A stretch of DNA of 64,000 nucleotides from Areca catechu. Taxonomy: Eukaryota; Streptophyta; Magnoliopsida; Arecales; Arecaceae. Under the pieces are notes generated by a model, which had not been told where the DNA came from, made no database searches, and saw only the letters and a program-made list of their open reading frames with translations. The stretch is from positions 139,319,854-139,383,853 of the forward strand of contig CM038052.1 of assembly GCA_021397845.1 (NCBI GenBank), written 5' to 3'. The position numbers and the translations under genes were made by a program. Of this stretch, positions 53,924-64,000 are shown piece after piece (position 1 is the stretch's first letter; the number at the start of each line of letters is the position of its first letter).

Positions 53924-54498
53924 GGGTTTTGATGAATCAATTGGATTGAAGTCATTAGTCAATTCGAAAGCTAGTTCAAATTGGCAACTTAGGTCGCTCA
54001 ATTTGACCTAACTAGGACAATCAGGTTTGATTGGATTGAATCCGCTCAAACCTAGACCTATTGCTGGCTAGATGTGAATCCCAAAGGGTCACACACATTA
54101 GGAAATTGACCTAGAAAGTCAATTGATATTTAATTAGGATCATGGGATCCTAATAGGTTAGCTAGATTGTACACTAGCATGTGTAGGCTGACCTAATCTC
54201 CTAACCCAATTGAATTGGGTGTAAAAGGTTGCTAAATGGACTAACAAATTTATGGGAGATCCAAATTGGGTTGTTCCTTAAGTGGGATGAATTTATCAAA
54301 TTTTATCTAATATTATTTGGACATATTATGCACCATAATCAAGAGTCCAAATAGCATGGGACTCTTGGCGCCAAAATGGGTGCTCGGCAAATAAAGGGAT
54401 GCAGAAGGACCAAGAGTCCTTCTGCCAGATAATCATTGATACAATGATAAAGTACTTTAAATTTCCATTTATTTGACACCCATTTTTCATACCCTTTG
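53924..54498 (+). mobile_element. Copia LTR remnant, right part
   Basis: Continues the remnant at 51335-51879: TGGCTAGATGTGAATCCC, AATTAGGATC, CTAGCATGTGTAGGCTGACC and AAGAGTCC...GGGACTCTTGG match, in reverse complement, the LTR at about 2550-2950. It is cut at 54499 by the next element. Confidence 0.7.
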
Positions 54499-56524
54499 TG
54501 ATGCGGGATAAATTGTGAAAAACTAATTTTCTGATTTTAAACTTAATTAGCAGAGAAAAAATAGAGATTAATTTTTTTATAATTTTTAGTTTTTTAGAGA
54601 CTTAAAGGAAGCAATTATGGAAACTAGTCAACTAGTTTATGCCTTGCACGAGTAGATCTAGCAAAGTAGCTAAAAAAGTTAGGATTTGGTGGCTAAGAAA
54701 CCACTGTAAACTAGGGTCAACTTTCAAAAGATTCATAAATCAAGAGTAAGGAAGGGTTTTGACTTTTACCAATGAAGATTTTTTTTCTCTGAAATAGATA
54801 TGTTGGAACTCTCAGGATCCCTAGTAGGGCTTCAAGATTTCGATCTTCGGGCTCCGATCTTCCGCCAATATTGGTTCCAAGGTAAGAAACACCTAATTAT
54901 CCTTAATCACCTGCAATCACTCAACAAAAAGAAAGATCGACAGTTAGAGAAGAAGTAATGAAATGAAGAGAATGAAAAAAATGAAAGAGAAGGGAAGGAA
55001 GTAGTCGGCTAGGGTTTTTCTAATGTCTGGATAAGAAGGATAACTAAGGCCTCACAGCTCGCAATACTCTGAAGAACAATGGAAAGGCCTCACAACCACG
55101 AAGCACATAGCAAAGGAAAAGATTTGATAGAATGTCATTGTATTTCATCAATAATCATTAATTATATAGGGTGGGTTGATGGGATATTTATAGACCATCA
55201 ACCAGTAGAGTAAGGGATACAAAGATTAGCAATGGTGTCCCTTAAGTAATAACTCCTTAGAATCCTTGCTTCCATGTCTTGGACTTATCATTGAACTCTC
55301 CTTGGACTTCATCAGTTTGGGCAACATCTTGGAATTATCTACATCAAAGTGGGTGACAACTTGGGACTTCATTTCATTTGTGTGACAAGATGATATGGGT
55401 GGCATAATTCTTGAAAATTGGGAAAACAAAAGAGTGGGAGACAGGAGAAGTCCTTCTCTCTCACTTATTCTTAAAGTGGTGACACTTTTATGCACTTTAA
55501 ATTGGCGACAATTGAGATGTCGAATCCTTCTCTTCTTTCTCAAATTGGCATGAATTCCTTGCATTTGAACTTAAGATGAGGTTGATCTTCTAGACAAGGT
55601 CTTCTTTGATATTTGAATTTCTTTCATGATAGACATCCCCTTAAGTAAAACACTCATATGAGGGCGATTGAAATGAGGATGGGTGACAATCTGGGATATC
55701 ATGAAGCGCTCGGCATATGGGCGACAAAAGAAGATAAGGTGAGGCATCCTTCTCTCTTCTCTTAAACCAGAGGACAACATGAAAAAAATGAGGCACCTCC
55801 TTGGATAAGATATGGGGCACTAACTTGGCTTGGACTCCTTTTGCTCTACTCTTCTTAAATAAATGTTGCTAATTTCTTCTCATGTGACCAACCAAAGATA
55901 AAGGACATGTCCAAACAAAAGTGACATGCCATGTGATAATGTCCTGGGTGATGGGTGAGTGATGTCCAAAGTCATGTGATGTTGTCCAAATTCTTGAAAA
56001 AGGTAGCACCCAGAAGTGTTGCATATGACAAGTGACTCGGGCAAGCACATGGAGTCACATGGCTTGTCTTGAGCTAGCATATGGGGTTATATGGGTTTGG
56101 ACATGTGTCCCACTTGTATTTAGCCTTAACTAATATTACAAGACTCAAAATTAATTAAACCAACCAAATGTCTAAAGCCCCACTGATCAATTCGAACCCC
56201 ATTTGATCCAAAGGCAAGACGTAAACCAAGTGGTTCAACTGATAAAAGGGGTTTAGCCCAAAAGGATAAAAAAATAAAAAAATCTTAGTAAAAAGGGCTA
56301 ACTAATGCTGGACCATTTATAATTCAATTGGCTAAATAGGGTTTGACACAACTGATACATAGGATTTGACTGGAATTAGGGTTAGGGTAAATCCACTAAG
56401 CCTAAATAACAAATTTAAATTAAATATTTACGGTAAAAAGGGTTGGGTTCAGGACTTTTCACAAGGTGATCCACAAGGATGTGGATTTGACCTGCGATCT
56501 TTTCTGGCCTTGGTATCCGCACCA
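54499..56524 (-). repeat. 3' LTR, family F/D
   Basis: On the minus strand starts TGGTGCGGATACC at 56524 and ends ATCCCGCATCA at 54499. GAAGAACAATGG...GGCCTCACA near 55065-55100 is the reverse of the GGTGTGAGGCC block region in the D copy. Confidence 0.78.
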
Positions 56525-57014
56525 ATTCTCTCCAGGTGGGAGAAACTCGACCCTGTCGAGTATGGGTCAAATTCGCTATGATAGTGCTCTAATAAGTCTG
56601 GGTCAACTCTCTGCAAGTCCTCTCTAGTGATCCAAGAATCATCAGTCTTGAGTCATCTTGGCAAGAACCAGATATTGCTGATAATCTTTACTCCGAGTAG
56701 CAATTATCCTGTCATCCAAGATCTGCTCGATCTTATCATCCAAGGCTAATGGTATGGCAGGTGGACACACTGGGTGGCTCACTCTCAAGGACTGGATTAG
56801 GCCCAAAAGGCTCACTAGGAATCAACATTGGCTCCCTACACTCAATAAGGTCTAAAATGCTGAAAGTAGAACTAATGTCTAGTTCAGGTAGTAACTCAAG
56901 CACGTAGGCATTGGATCCAATTTTTCTAATTACTTTGTATGGTCCACTACTACGGGCATTTAACTTTTCAGGTTCCACGTGAGAATCATTCAGGTCATAG
57001 TCTAACCATGACAA
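56525..57014 (-). pseudogene. Chromodomain and integrase C-terminal domain, family F
   Basis: The minus frame 57014-56736 contains LNARSSGPYKVIRKIGSNAY, VLELLPELDISSTFSILDLI and ECREPMLIPSEPFGPN, a well-kept GPY/F module and linker. The chromodomain that follows towards 56525 is present in pieces (KIEQILDDKI-like, YQQYLVLAKM-like, DDSWITREDL-like) with frameshifts. ACTCGACCCTGTCGAGT, a 7-bp-stem palindrome, lies at about 56545-56561, next to the LTR. Confidence 0.75.
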
Positions 57015-57856
57015 AGTCTCCTTATTGAATTCTTTGAGTCTTTCTTGAAAATATTCATTGCTTCATTAAGTAATATTTTTTTAATTATTGACATGCATTT
57101 AAACCTTAAACTACAAATGAGTTTGACCCTTGGTTGGTGGGTGACATGTAGATGAGAATGATGCATGGACTCCAAATAAATGCCATAGGGTTCGCCAGAA
57201 ATAGGTTATAAATCTAACATGCTCAATGAATGTATGTAATATGCTAACCTCTATCAAATGTAATCAAATGGTCCTAGAAACATGGGAAGCTTCAGGAAAA
57301 GGTAGGAAGTTAGAAGTGGATCGGGGTTAGACTAGAAATAAGAAGGGGTTTAAGGGAATTGTCCTAGACTATTGCGGTTGACCTTAAATTTAGACACTAA
57401 ATTACATCTACAAGCACTAAAAGGTCCACTTGATAGAATAATGGGACACTAATCTTAGGGAAGAGATCTTTAATGGGAACTACATGAGGAGATTCATCCT
57501 GAGGGTATTAGATTAAATAAGAGTCCTCACTGATTTTCTTGGTTCCTGAATTTTAGGCTGTATGATTAAGTCTCTTCTAGTGTTTCCTCAAGTAAAGTCT
57601 CAGTAGTAGGTAGATTTCTCTAGATCTATTTTCCAAGGATCCTACCAGTACAATTTCATCAGGGTACGATCATGGTCAACTAACTCTAGACTGGCTTCAG
57701 CCTGGGTGCCTATCGGGTTAGCTAATTCTAGGTTAACCATATGTATTTCCTCTACTCCCTCATACTTATCCACTAAGTTCACCTCAGCCTCATACACTTC
57801 ACTTCAATGTCATCCTGGTGAACCAATAGGGTAGTAGGAGTGGTCGGAAGGAAAAA
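57015..57856 (-). pseudogene. Degenerate acidic ORF, family F
   Basis: No long frame survives, but on the minus strand the order of phrases matches the acidic ORF of copies 1-3 and E: EVYEAEVNLVDKYEGVEE-like at about 57810-57755, DLFPKISVPLF-like near 57460, then the conserved GCATTTAAACC/CATGCTCAATGAATGTATG tracts near 57100-57235. Recognised from nucleotide similarity to 33173-33892; third family carrying this region. Confidence 0.55.
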
Positions 57857-59457
57857 TGCACGGGACTAGTAGAGGCTAGGATGAGATGGAATGATGCAAG
57901 TGATTTTCTTTTATGATTTTTAGGGTTTTTTAATGGAGTGAAAGATTCCTGAAGACAAGCAAGAGTCGATCTAGGAATTCTATAATAATAACAACTTCAA
58001 ACTAGCAAGTAAGCCCCTAAACAGGATAAGAAGAGGACCCCGGGATTGAGAAACCCGTAGGACTTAGCTCTGGTTCAATAACAACTCAGGAGTTATGGTA
58101 GCAAAATATAAATCTCTGATGCGCCCGATGCTGAGTTCACATGCTTTTCTAGATGCGGCCTAGATGATCGAGCCTTGAACCCTACGGATGCGTCGATTTT
58201 TGCCCGAATGTTGTGAAGGCAAGGGAGACCGACTCTGTATTCGTGTCACTTGGAGGACTTGCGAGCAATCAAGAGAAATGTTAGGAGTCAACAAGAAGCA
58301 AGAAGTAATGAGGGAGGAAAGGTTGAAGATGGTGGTGATGGGGGGGATCTTCTTGCTAGGTGCCAATATGGATCATCCAGATGGCCTCCGAACTCGAAGA
58401 TAAAATATGGCTTGCACGGAAGAGATAGTAACTTGGGGCATCATACCCCTTGATGCCCGAAGGCGAAGGCGCTCCCTCACGTAGATCGACATTCTAAAGA
58501 AACGAAGGAAAACTCGAAGATTAACACTCAAACTTTTCTTTTTTCATTCATTCAAAATTAGCCATACAAGTGAGGGGTAAGGTCATTTATATAAGCACCT
58601 TAAGACCCTTTCAAATTTAAAAAAAAATTACAAATCTTCACTTGATAAAATGCAAAAAATCTGAAATTCTTCTCCTTGGCCGACCAAAGCTTTGCTTGTG
58701 ATTGGGCGTGGCTTGATTTAGGGATTGGAAGATGGATCTTGGTGCCCTTGGACTTTGAAGGCTGATAATACATTTGGGGAAGAAGGCATGATATGGGGCT
58801 TGTACCAAGGCTTATGTCTTCACTCTTTCCTTGGTCGCCCACCATCTTTGGAGAGAGACATGATATGGGGCTTTATTTAAGGTTTATGTTTCAATCTTTC
58901 CTTGGTCGCCCACCTATCTTAGGAGAGAAACATGATATGAGGCTAGTAGCATGGCTTGTATCCCCATAGATCTTCACTCCCCTTGACTTTCATTGGCCGC
59001 CCACCTATTTTTGGAGAAAAGCATGATAGGGGGAGGGAAGGGAGGAATGTATTAAGTGATGTTGTCCCCTTTGGCATCCAAGAAATAAGAATTGTGCCAC
59101 CCACTTGGCAAGGTGAAGTGACGCCACATGGGATGATGAGGTAGTGCCCCAGAGCTGAATTAGCATCCTTCGTAGCTTGGCCCAATAGTACTTGGAGTTG
59201 ACTCAATGTCTACTTCTTCGAACAGGCTGGGGTCCACTCTTCAAATAGACTAGAGCTTGGATCAATTAAAATAAATACAAGGTTTATTGACCTAACTTGA
59301 CCACATTGGCCAAGGTACAGGACTAAAACAAAAGTGCATGACTCAAAGTAAAGAATTGCATAGGCTTGAAGCCTTATTACAGAACCCATCAGACTAAACC
59401 CTAATCAGAGATCCACAGAGTATTGAGGAGCCTCTGTCTGATTCTGGTGCCCACACA
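57857..59457 (-). repeat. 3' LTR, family G
   Basis: On the minus strand starts TGTGTGGGCACCAG at 59457 and ends near TGCACGGGACTAG (reverse) at 57857. A minus TATA-like stretch lies near 58583-58592 and a GGTATGATGCCCC form of the shared block at 58435-58457. Interior has tandem copies of CTTTCCTTGGTCGCCCACC (58827, 58897). Confidence 0.75.
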
Positions 59458-59961
59458 AGTTCTCCCGGGGTGGGAGGAACTCGACCCTGTCGAGTAAAGG
59501 TTGATTTGGCTTTGGTACTCCTCCACAAGGTCACGGACGAGGCACTGCAAGTCCTCCCAGGTAATCCATGATTGTCGGACTCTGATCGGCCTTGCCATCA
59601 GACTAAGTAACGATGATAGCCTTTTCCCGGGTAGTGATAGCTTGATCATCCAAGACATGCTAGATCCGCTCTCCTCTCTCAGGTAAAATTGGTGGTGGAC
59701 ACTCTGGGTTAGGTTCGCTCTCAAATGAAATGTCATGCCCAAATGGCTTGCTGGGTATGTTTGCTTGTTCCCTATACTCGACTAAGTCCGAGATATTGAA
59801 AGTTGAGCTAATGCCAAAATCCAAGGATAGCTCAAGCACATAGGCATTAGGACCAACTCTCCTTATCACTCTAATGGTGCCAGCTTTACGAGCATGAAGT
59901 TTCTTAACAGTTCCTGGTGGAAACCATTCAGGGCTAAGCCTAATCATTACAGAATTCCTTA
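59458..59961 (-). pseudogene. Chromodomain and integrase C-terminal domain, family G
   Basis: The minus frame from about 59961 reads VMIRLSPEWFPPGTVKKLHA, RKAGTIRVIRRVGPNAYVLE, GISSTFNISDLVEYREQANI, the full integrase C-terminal module including FPPGT. The chromodomain runs across 59690-59500 in two frames (ERIxHVLDDQAITTREK-like, then VRQSWITWEDLQCLVRDLVE). GSSSSHPG and the palindrome CTCGACCCTGTCGAG precede the LTR. Cut by the insertion at 59962; integrase core is not in the window. Confidence 0.78.
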
Positions 59962-61717
59962 TGTTGACCCCATAAGTGATTTTGATGATAACCAAACATT
60001 GGAGCATGTACATGTATTTCTAACAACTCTTCAAGTAATTTACAAGTTTTTGTAAGATGGTTTATTTGTTCAAACTTCAACTCCTACATCCTTGTTTCTT
60101 ACTTGAGTTGTGTTGTAATTTGTTTTTTATAAAAAAGAACACAATGAAACAGCTAAGAAAAAATTCATGTAAAAAGGGTTACTTCTGCTGGGTGTGCCTT
60201 AAATTATTTTGAGTTAGTTTGCTTGAAAACTGTAAGAGTGTTGGTGAGAGTTTCCTTGAGTTCAATTATAAAAATTCTGAAGAAGTTACTCGAGCCGACC
60301 CAGCATGTTGAAGAGCCGATTCCACTTCATGGCACGCAGCAAGGATTCTGGTTGCAGCAATCCGAGCTGACTCGAAGGCAATCGATCCGATTCAAGTGAA
60401 TTCGAGTCGACTGGAATATGTCCGAGCCAACTCTTCTAGAGTCCAATTTTTGAAGATTTCTGAGGACAGCTAGGCAAGCCGACCTGCCAGACCTAATCTT
60501 GTAGACCTGAGAAAGCGAGCCGACCTGAATTGCATCGAGCCAACTCTTCCAGAGTGATGATTTCAGAACCTAACAAGAAGAGCCGACCTAAGCTGAAAAG
60601 AGATGATTCCTCGAGTTCAAGTTTTTTAAAGATAGAAGTTCAAGCTGACCCAAGCTATTAAGAGTCGACTCGTCTAGAGTAAAGTTTTGCACCCTGAGAC
60701 AAAAAGCTGACTGCATTAAAGACTTGGTGACTTGACCTATCGACTCGAAGGATTCGAGTCGACTCGAAGGAATCCGAGCCGACTCGAAGGAATCCGAGCC
60801 GACTTGAATATGCTTTCAGGTATCCAATGGCTAGTTCCTAAGTTTTTTTTGAATGCCAAAAAGTGCTCCAACGATCACAAATCACTTCCCAATGGTATAA
60901 TGGCTAGAACTACCTTGGAGTGATGGAAAACCTTATATTTGAAGTATTTGAACTTCCTTGAAGCAAGTATTAAAGAATTCTTCAATGTTTTGAAAGCTTA
61001 TTAAATATCTTACCTACCAACAAGAAGAAGAGCACAAGAGCATTCATGTCAGCCTTCAAGTCATCACCAACTCTCATCTAAAGCTTGAAGCAATTTGGGA
61101 AGAAGCCACTGAAGCAATTAAAGCTCATTCAAGTACATTCAAGTGTACTTCTATCAAGCTACACCGGCAACTATCTGATAATTTGAGTTTGTCATTTTCA
61201 TTGCATTTATTTCAATTCATTTTTTAATTGTTTGGGTTATTGGTGAGCCCAGTTGAAAAGTGAAATAGGTTCTTGGTGAGCCTTGATTAAAAAAAAGTAT
61301 TGGTTCTTGGTGATCCTGGTAAAGCCAAGTTAGGTTTTTGGTGATCCTGTGAAAACCAAGTTGGGTTTCTTTGTTGAGCCTGTTCAAAACCAAAGGGTGT
61401 GGGGTTTCTTGGTGATCCTATTAAAACTAAAGTGTAGAGGTTTTGGTTTGTGATCCTACAAAACAATCCTACTATATTCGGGTGTGATTATAGTTAAATT
61501 TCAAGTGGTATCTTGGGTAGTAGATGTAGGAGCTGGGTTGCTCCGAACCCTATAAATTTTGTATGTTTGTGTTATACTTATTTGACTCTATTTAGCTTTT
61601 GCAATTTATTATCTTGCCACAGCACCTAACACCTTTTAAGAGAATTTTTAATTAAATATTATTTTGCATAATTTTAAATTTCTAATTTACCCCCTCTTAG
61701 GTGGCTCCTGGGCAACA
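59962..61717 (+). repeat. 5' LTR, SIRE-type
   Basis: Starts TGTTGACCCCATAAGTGATT and ends near GGGCAACA. Rich in GAGCCGACTCGAAGG-like palindromic repeats (60290-60810). About 1.76 kb. The partner LTR is outside the window. Confidence 0.82.
60741..60810. repeat. 20-bp tandem repeat in SIRE LTR
   Basis: CGACTCGAAGGAATCCGAGC repeated about 3.5 times (first unit 19 bp). Scattered single relatives occur back to about 60290. Confidence 0.85.
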
Positions 61718-61719
61718 AC

Positions 61720-61731
61720 TGGTATTAGAGC
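61720..61731 (+). other. Primer-binding site, SIRE-type
   Basis: TGGTATTAGAGC, the initiator-Met PBS with one change (C to T). Confidence 0.85.
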
Positions 61732-61762
61732 AGTGTCTCTGATTACACAAGAGTAAAGATTG

Positions 61763-62700
61763 ATGGCTCATCCCATGAGTACATCCTTGGCGGAAGGCCA
61801 ATCTACCAACAGACCTCCACTCTCCACAGGCACAAATTATTCATTTGGAAAGCAATAATGATGATTCATATTCAAGATATTGATTTTCAATTATGGAAGG
61901 TCATTCTTAAAGGGCCATATGTTCCCATGATAAAAATAAATGGATTGGATTTCCTTAAGCTTGAAGAGGAATGGGATGAATATGACATAAAATTAGGGGA
62001 ATTGAATGCCAAAGCCATGAACTTGTTGTACTGTGCTTTGGATTCAAACAAGTTTAATCAAATTTTCACCTGCTCTTCAGTAAAGGAAATTTGGGATAAA
62101 CTTGAGGTGACCCATGAAGGAACATCACAGTGAAAACTTTGAAGATTAATCTTTTAGTGTACAATTATGAATATTTAAAATGAAGCCTAATGAAAATATC
62201 TCTGCCATGTACACTAGATTTACAGATATTATTAACGGTTTGAAAAGTCTTGGCAAGATATATTCAAATGCTGATTTGGTATAGAAAATACTGAGATCAC
62301 TTCAGGATAAATGGGACCCTAAAGTTACTACCATCTAGGAAGCTAAAGACTTAAACACTCTATCCATAGATGAACTAATGGGTTCTCTCAAACACATAAA
62401 TTAGCCATGCAGCACAGAACGGATGATGATCAAAAAAAGAAGAAATCTATTACATTCAAGGCTGCATTAGAATCAAAGAATGATGAAGAGATGGAAGATG
62501 AATCTACCTCCTCCGAAGATGATCTAGAAGATGAAGACATTGCAATGGTTCTAAGGAGATTCAGAAAGTTTATGGGAAAGAAGAAAGGAAGACTCAATAG
62601 AAAATCCCATAAACGAGGAGAACATTCCAGAAAAAGGACAAGGACAAAGATAAAGAAAAAGAGCAAGTCCCCACCTGCTATGAATTTAATAAACTGAGGC
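61763..62700 (+). pseudogene. gag: SIRE-type gag
   Basis: ATG at 61763 opens MAHPMSTSLAEGQSTNRPPL and STGTNYSF; a one-base slip near 61850 leads into 61858-62133: WKAIMMIHIQDIDFQLWKVI, LNAKAMNLLYCALDSNKFNQ, KEIWDKLEVTHEGTSQ. After further slips come NYEYFKMKPNENISAMYTRF, IINGLKSLGKIYSNADLV and KDLNTLSIDELMGSL, then the basic/acidic tract 62407-62697 (EDDLEDEDIAMVLRRFRKFM). This is the classic plant copia Gag order. It would form particles. At least four frameshifts and several stops break it. Confidence 0.85.
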
Positions 62701-63333
62701 ACATTCGTCTGGACTATCGACTATTGAAGAAATTTTTTAAAAAGAAGAAAAAGAAAGCGATGGTTGCCACGTGGAGCGACAGTAAAGACTCCACTGCAAC
62801 TGAAGAAGAAGAGACCATGAAATAGCTAACTTATATCTAATGGATCTTAAGGATGAGGTAACTTCCCTGATAATCAAATTGAATTTACATTTGATGAGTT
62901 AAATTCTGTATTTCATGATCTCTTATCTAAATTTAAAAAGGTAGGAGTAAAGATTAGATCATTAAAGTATATCAATGATTCTTTACTCAAAGAAAAAGAT
63001 GAGATTTCATAAAAGAACATTTTATTGCAAAAAGAACTTCATGTCCTTTATGAAAACTGTAATATTTTGAAAACTGAAAATAATGCTTATCATGACAAAA
63101 ACAAGATTTTATTGAATGAAAATCTTGAGTTGAAAATGGAGCTTGAAAAACTCAAGCCGCTTGTTGAAAAACTAACTCTATCTTCTAACAATCTTGAGTT
63201 GATCTAAAGAACAAAAAATTTCTGGCAATAAATCTAGTTTAGGTTTTAATGCTTCAAATTCAAATTATATTTCAGCAACTACTTTTGTGAAATAAAAGGA
63301 TTTGCTCATAAGTTTACTTCTCAAAAAGCTTTT
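62698..63333 (+). pseudogene. gag: SIRE-type gag, middle part with coiled coil
   Basis: The first zinc knuckle is recognisable at about 62680-62720 but with the second and third cysteines lost (CYEFNKLRHIRLDY). Then KKKKKAMVATWSDSKDSTAT. A coiled-coil section is seen in pieces up to 63207 (LHVLYENCNILKTENNAYHD, LNENLELKMELEKLKPLVEK). AT-rich with many stops. Confidence 0.75.
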
Positions 63334-63705
63334 ATGATTAAAGGTTCTACTTCCATTTCAAAACCTATCTTGTATGTTCCAAAAAATTCAATTACAAAAC
63401 CTGTTGTTTCTGCATCTCATGCATCTAGAATTTCAAAGCATAAATCTTTTCAAAATTTTAGAATCAGATGTTTTGCTTGCAAAGAACTGGGACATAAAGT
63501 TTTCAATTGCAATATTATTAGAAATGTCCATAATAGATCAAGAAAGATTTGGGTTCTCAAAGGAACCACCTCTGCTAACCTGCAAGGACCCAAGTTAGCT
63601 TGGGTACCTAAAGAACTCCTTGATTGTCTTGCAGGAATGTCTTGTAGCCTAGAATTGAAGAAAAGATGGTATCTCGACAGCGATTGTTCAAGATATGATG
63701 GGTGA
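63334..63705 (+). pseudogene. SIRE-type gag zinc knuckle and protease start
   Basis: A 123-codon frame: CFACKELGHKVFNC (CX2CX4HX4C, intact knuckle), then IWVLKGTTSANLQGPKLAWV, the linker typical of SIRE elements, and WYLDSDCSRYDG, the protease active-site region. The catalytic D-S-G is D-S-D. The frame stops at 63703; the protein continues in another frame. Confidence 0.85.
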
Positions 63706-64000
63706 CAAAGAACAATTCATCACCTTGGAAATGAAAGGAGGTATGGTACTTTTGGAGACAATGGCAATAGGAAATAATTGAAATTGGTAAAATCAAAATA
63801 ACCCCTTGTACTTTCATTAAAAATGTATTGCTAGTAAATAAATTGAAGCACTATTTGTTAAGTATTAGTCAACTTTGTGATAAGGGCTTCAAAGTTATCT
63901 TTGAATCATCTATGTGTATAGTAACTAACTCTCTTGACTATAGCAACAAATTCATTAGACATAGACTTGGAAACATTTACATAGTTGATCTTAATGATCA
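63706..64000 (+). pseudogene. pol: SIRE-type protease, continuation
   Basis: Across shifted frames: DKEQFITLEMKGG, TFGDNG, ITPCTFIKNVLLVNKL, HYLLSISQLCDKGFKVIFES and MCIVTNSLDYSNKFIRHRLG, the expected protease/pre-integrase region. The window ends before integrase core and RT. Confidence 0.78.

Larger units (their letters stand above)
54499..57856 (-). mobile_element. 3' part of minus-strand chromodomain element, family F/D
   Basis: 3' LTR 54499-56524, then chromodomain and integrase C terminus, then a degenerate acidic ORF up to 57856, where another element interrupts. The LTR matches family D (39625-42975), so D and F are one family. The 5' half lies beyond the window. It is inserted into the copia LTR remnant ending at 54498. 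Confidence 0.75.
57857..59961 (-). mobile_element. 3' part of minus-strand chromodomain element, family G
   Basis: 3' LTR 57857-59457 followed by chromodomain and integrase C terminus up to 59961, where the SIRE-type element is inserted. It is itself inserted in the acidic ORF region of family F. The LTR is related to the lone LTR at 4796-6340. Confidence 0.78.
59962..64000 (+). mobile_element. SIRE/Maximus-type Ty1/copia element, 5' part
   Basis: 5' LTR 59962-61717, PBS 61720-61731, gag, then start of the protease region, cut by the window end. The LTR start TGTTGACCCCATAAGTGATT and the Gag sequence are typical of SIRE/Maximus elements. Inserted into the integrase region of family G. Multiple frameshifts make it non-functional. 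Confidence 0.88.

Noticed and set aside
1453..61731. Repeated TGGTATCAGAGC sites as possible tRNA gene fragments
   Set aside because: Only 12 bases match and each sits at an LTR border; they are primer-binding sites.

Overview
This window looks like plant nuclear heterochromatin built almost entirely from LTR retrotransposons inserted into one another. I found no host protein-coding gene, tRNA, rRNA, CRISPR array or bacterial feature. The plant assignment rests on the element lineages: a Tat/Retand-type Ty3/gypsy element with an extra RNase H and antisense ORFs, chromodomain Ty3/gypsy elements, SIRE/Maximus-type and other Ty1/copia elements, and repeated initiator-Met primer-binding sites. 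The combination would fit a monocot, but I cannot name the species.

Layout. 1-3905: left part of a minus-strand copia element (gag start, leader, PBS, 5' LTR) inserted in the gag of a Tat element. 3906-about 38086: that Tat element read on the + strand (gag tail, protease, RT, RNase H, integrase, then three related antisense coiled-coil ORFs, 3' noncoding region, LTR). It is split by a minus-strand LTR (4796-6340), three full-length copies of one pol-less chromodomain retrotransposon (15231-21544 +, 21841-28144 +, 31029-37398 -, each with a 5-bp target duplication), and a short two-LTR element with GC-rich cargo (28602-30749). 38131-42975: a putative solo LTR, then the 3' end of another chromodomain element whose LTR contains a solo LTR. 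42976-44766: GC-rich tract with degenerate repeats. 44767-50781: a related non-autonomous chromodomain element. 50782-51330: 68-bp minisatellite. 51335-54498: copia LTR remnant split by another GC-rich-cargo element. 54499-59961: two further minus-strand chromodomain elements, one inside the other. 59962-64000: 5' part of a SIRE-type copia element, cut by the window end.

The most unusual content is the group of chromodomain elements that lost protease, RT, RNase H and the integrase core. They keep a proline/tyrosine/arginine-repeat plus acidic protein upstream and an integrase C-terminal domain plus chromodomain downstream. Related forms of the acidic ORF occur in three LTR families here. Nearly all LTR families share extended inverted ends, a small hairpin-like block about 90-125 bp after the TATA box and a palindrome just before the polypurine tract, which points to one mobilising chromovirus lineage. 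The elements would depend on autonomous relatives for reverse transcription and integration.

Decay of the Tat polyprotein is almost entirely by TAG and TGA codons in an otherwise open frame, as expected from cytosine-methylation damage in silenced DNA. All boundaries were read by eye; no alignment or database search was run.
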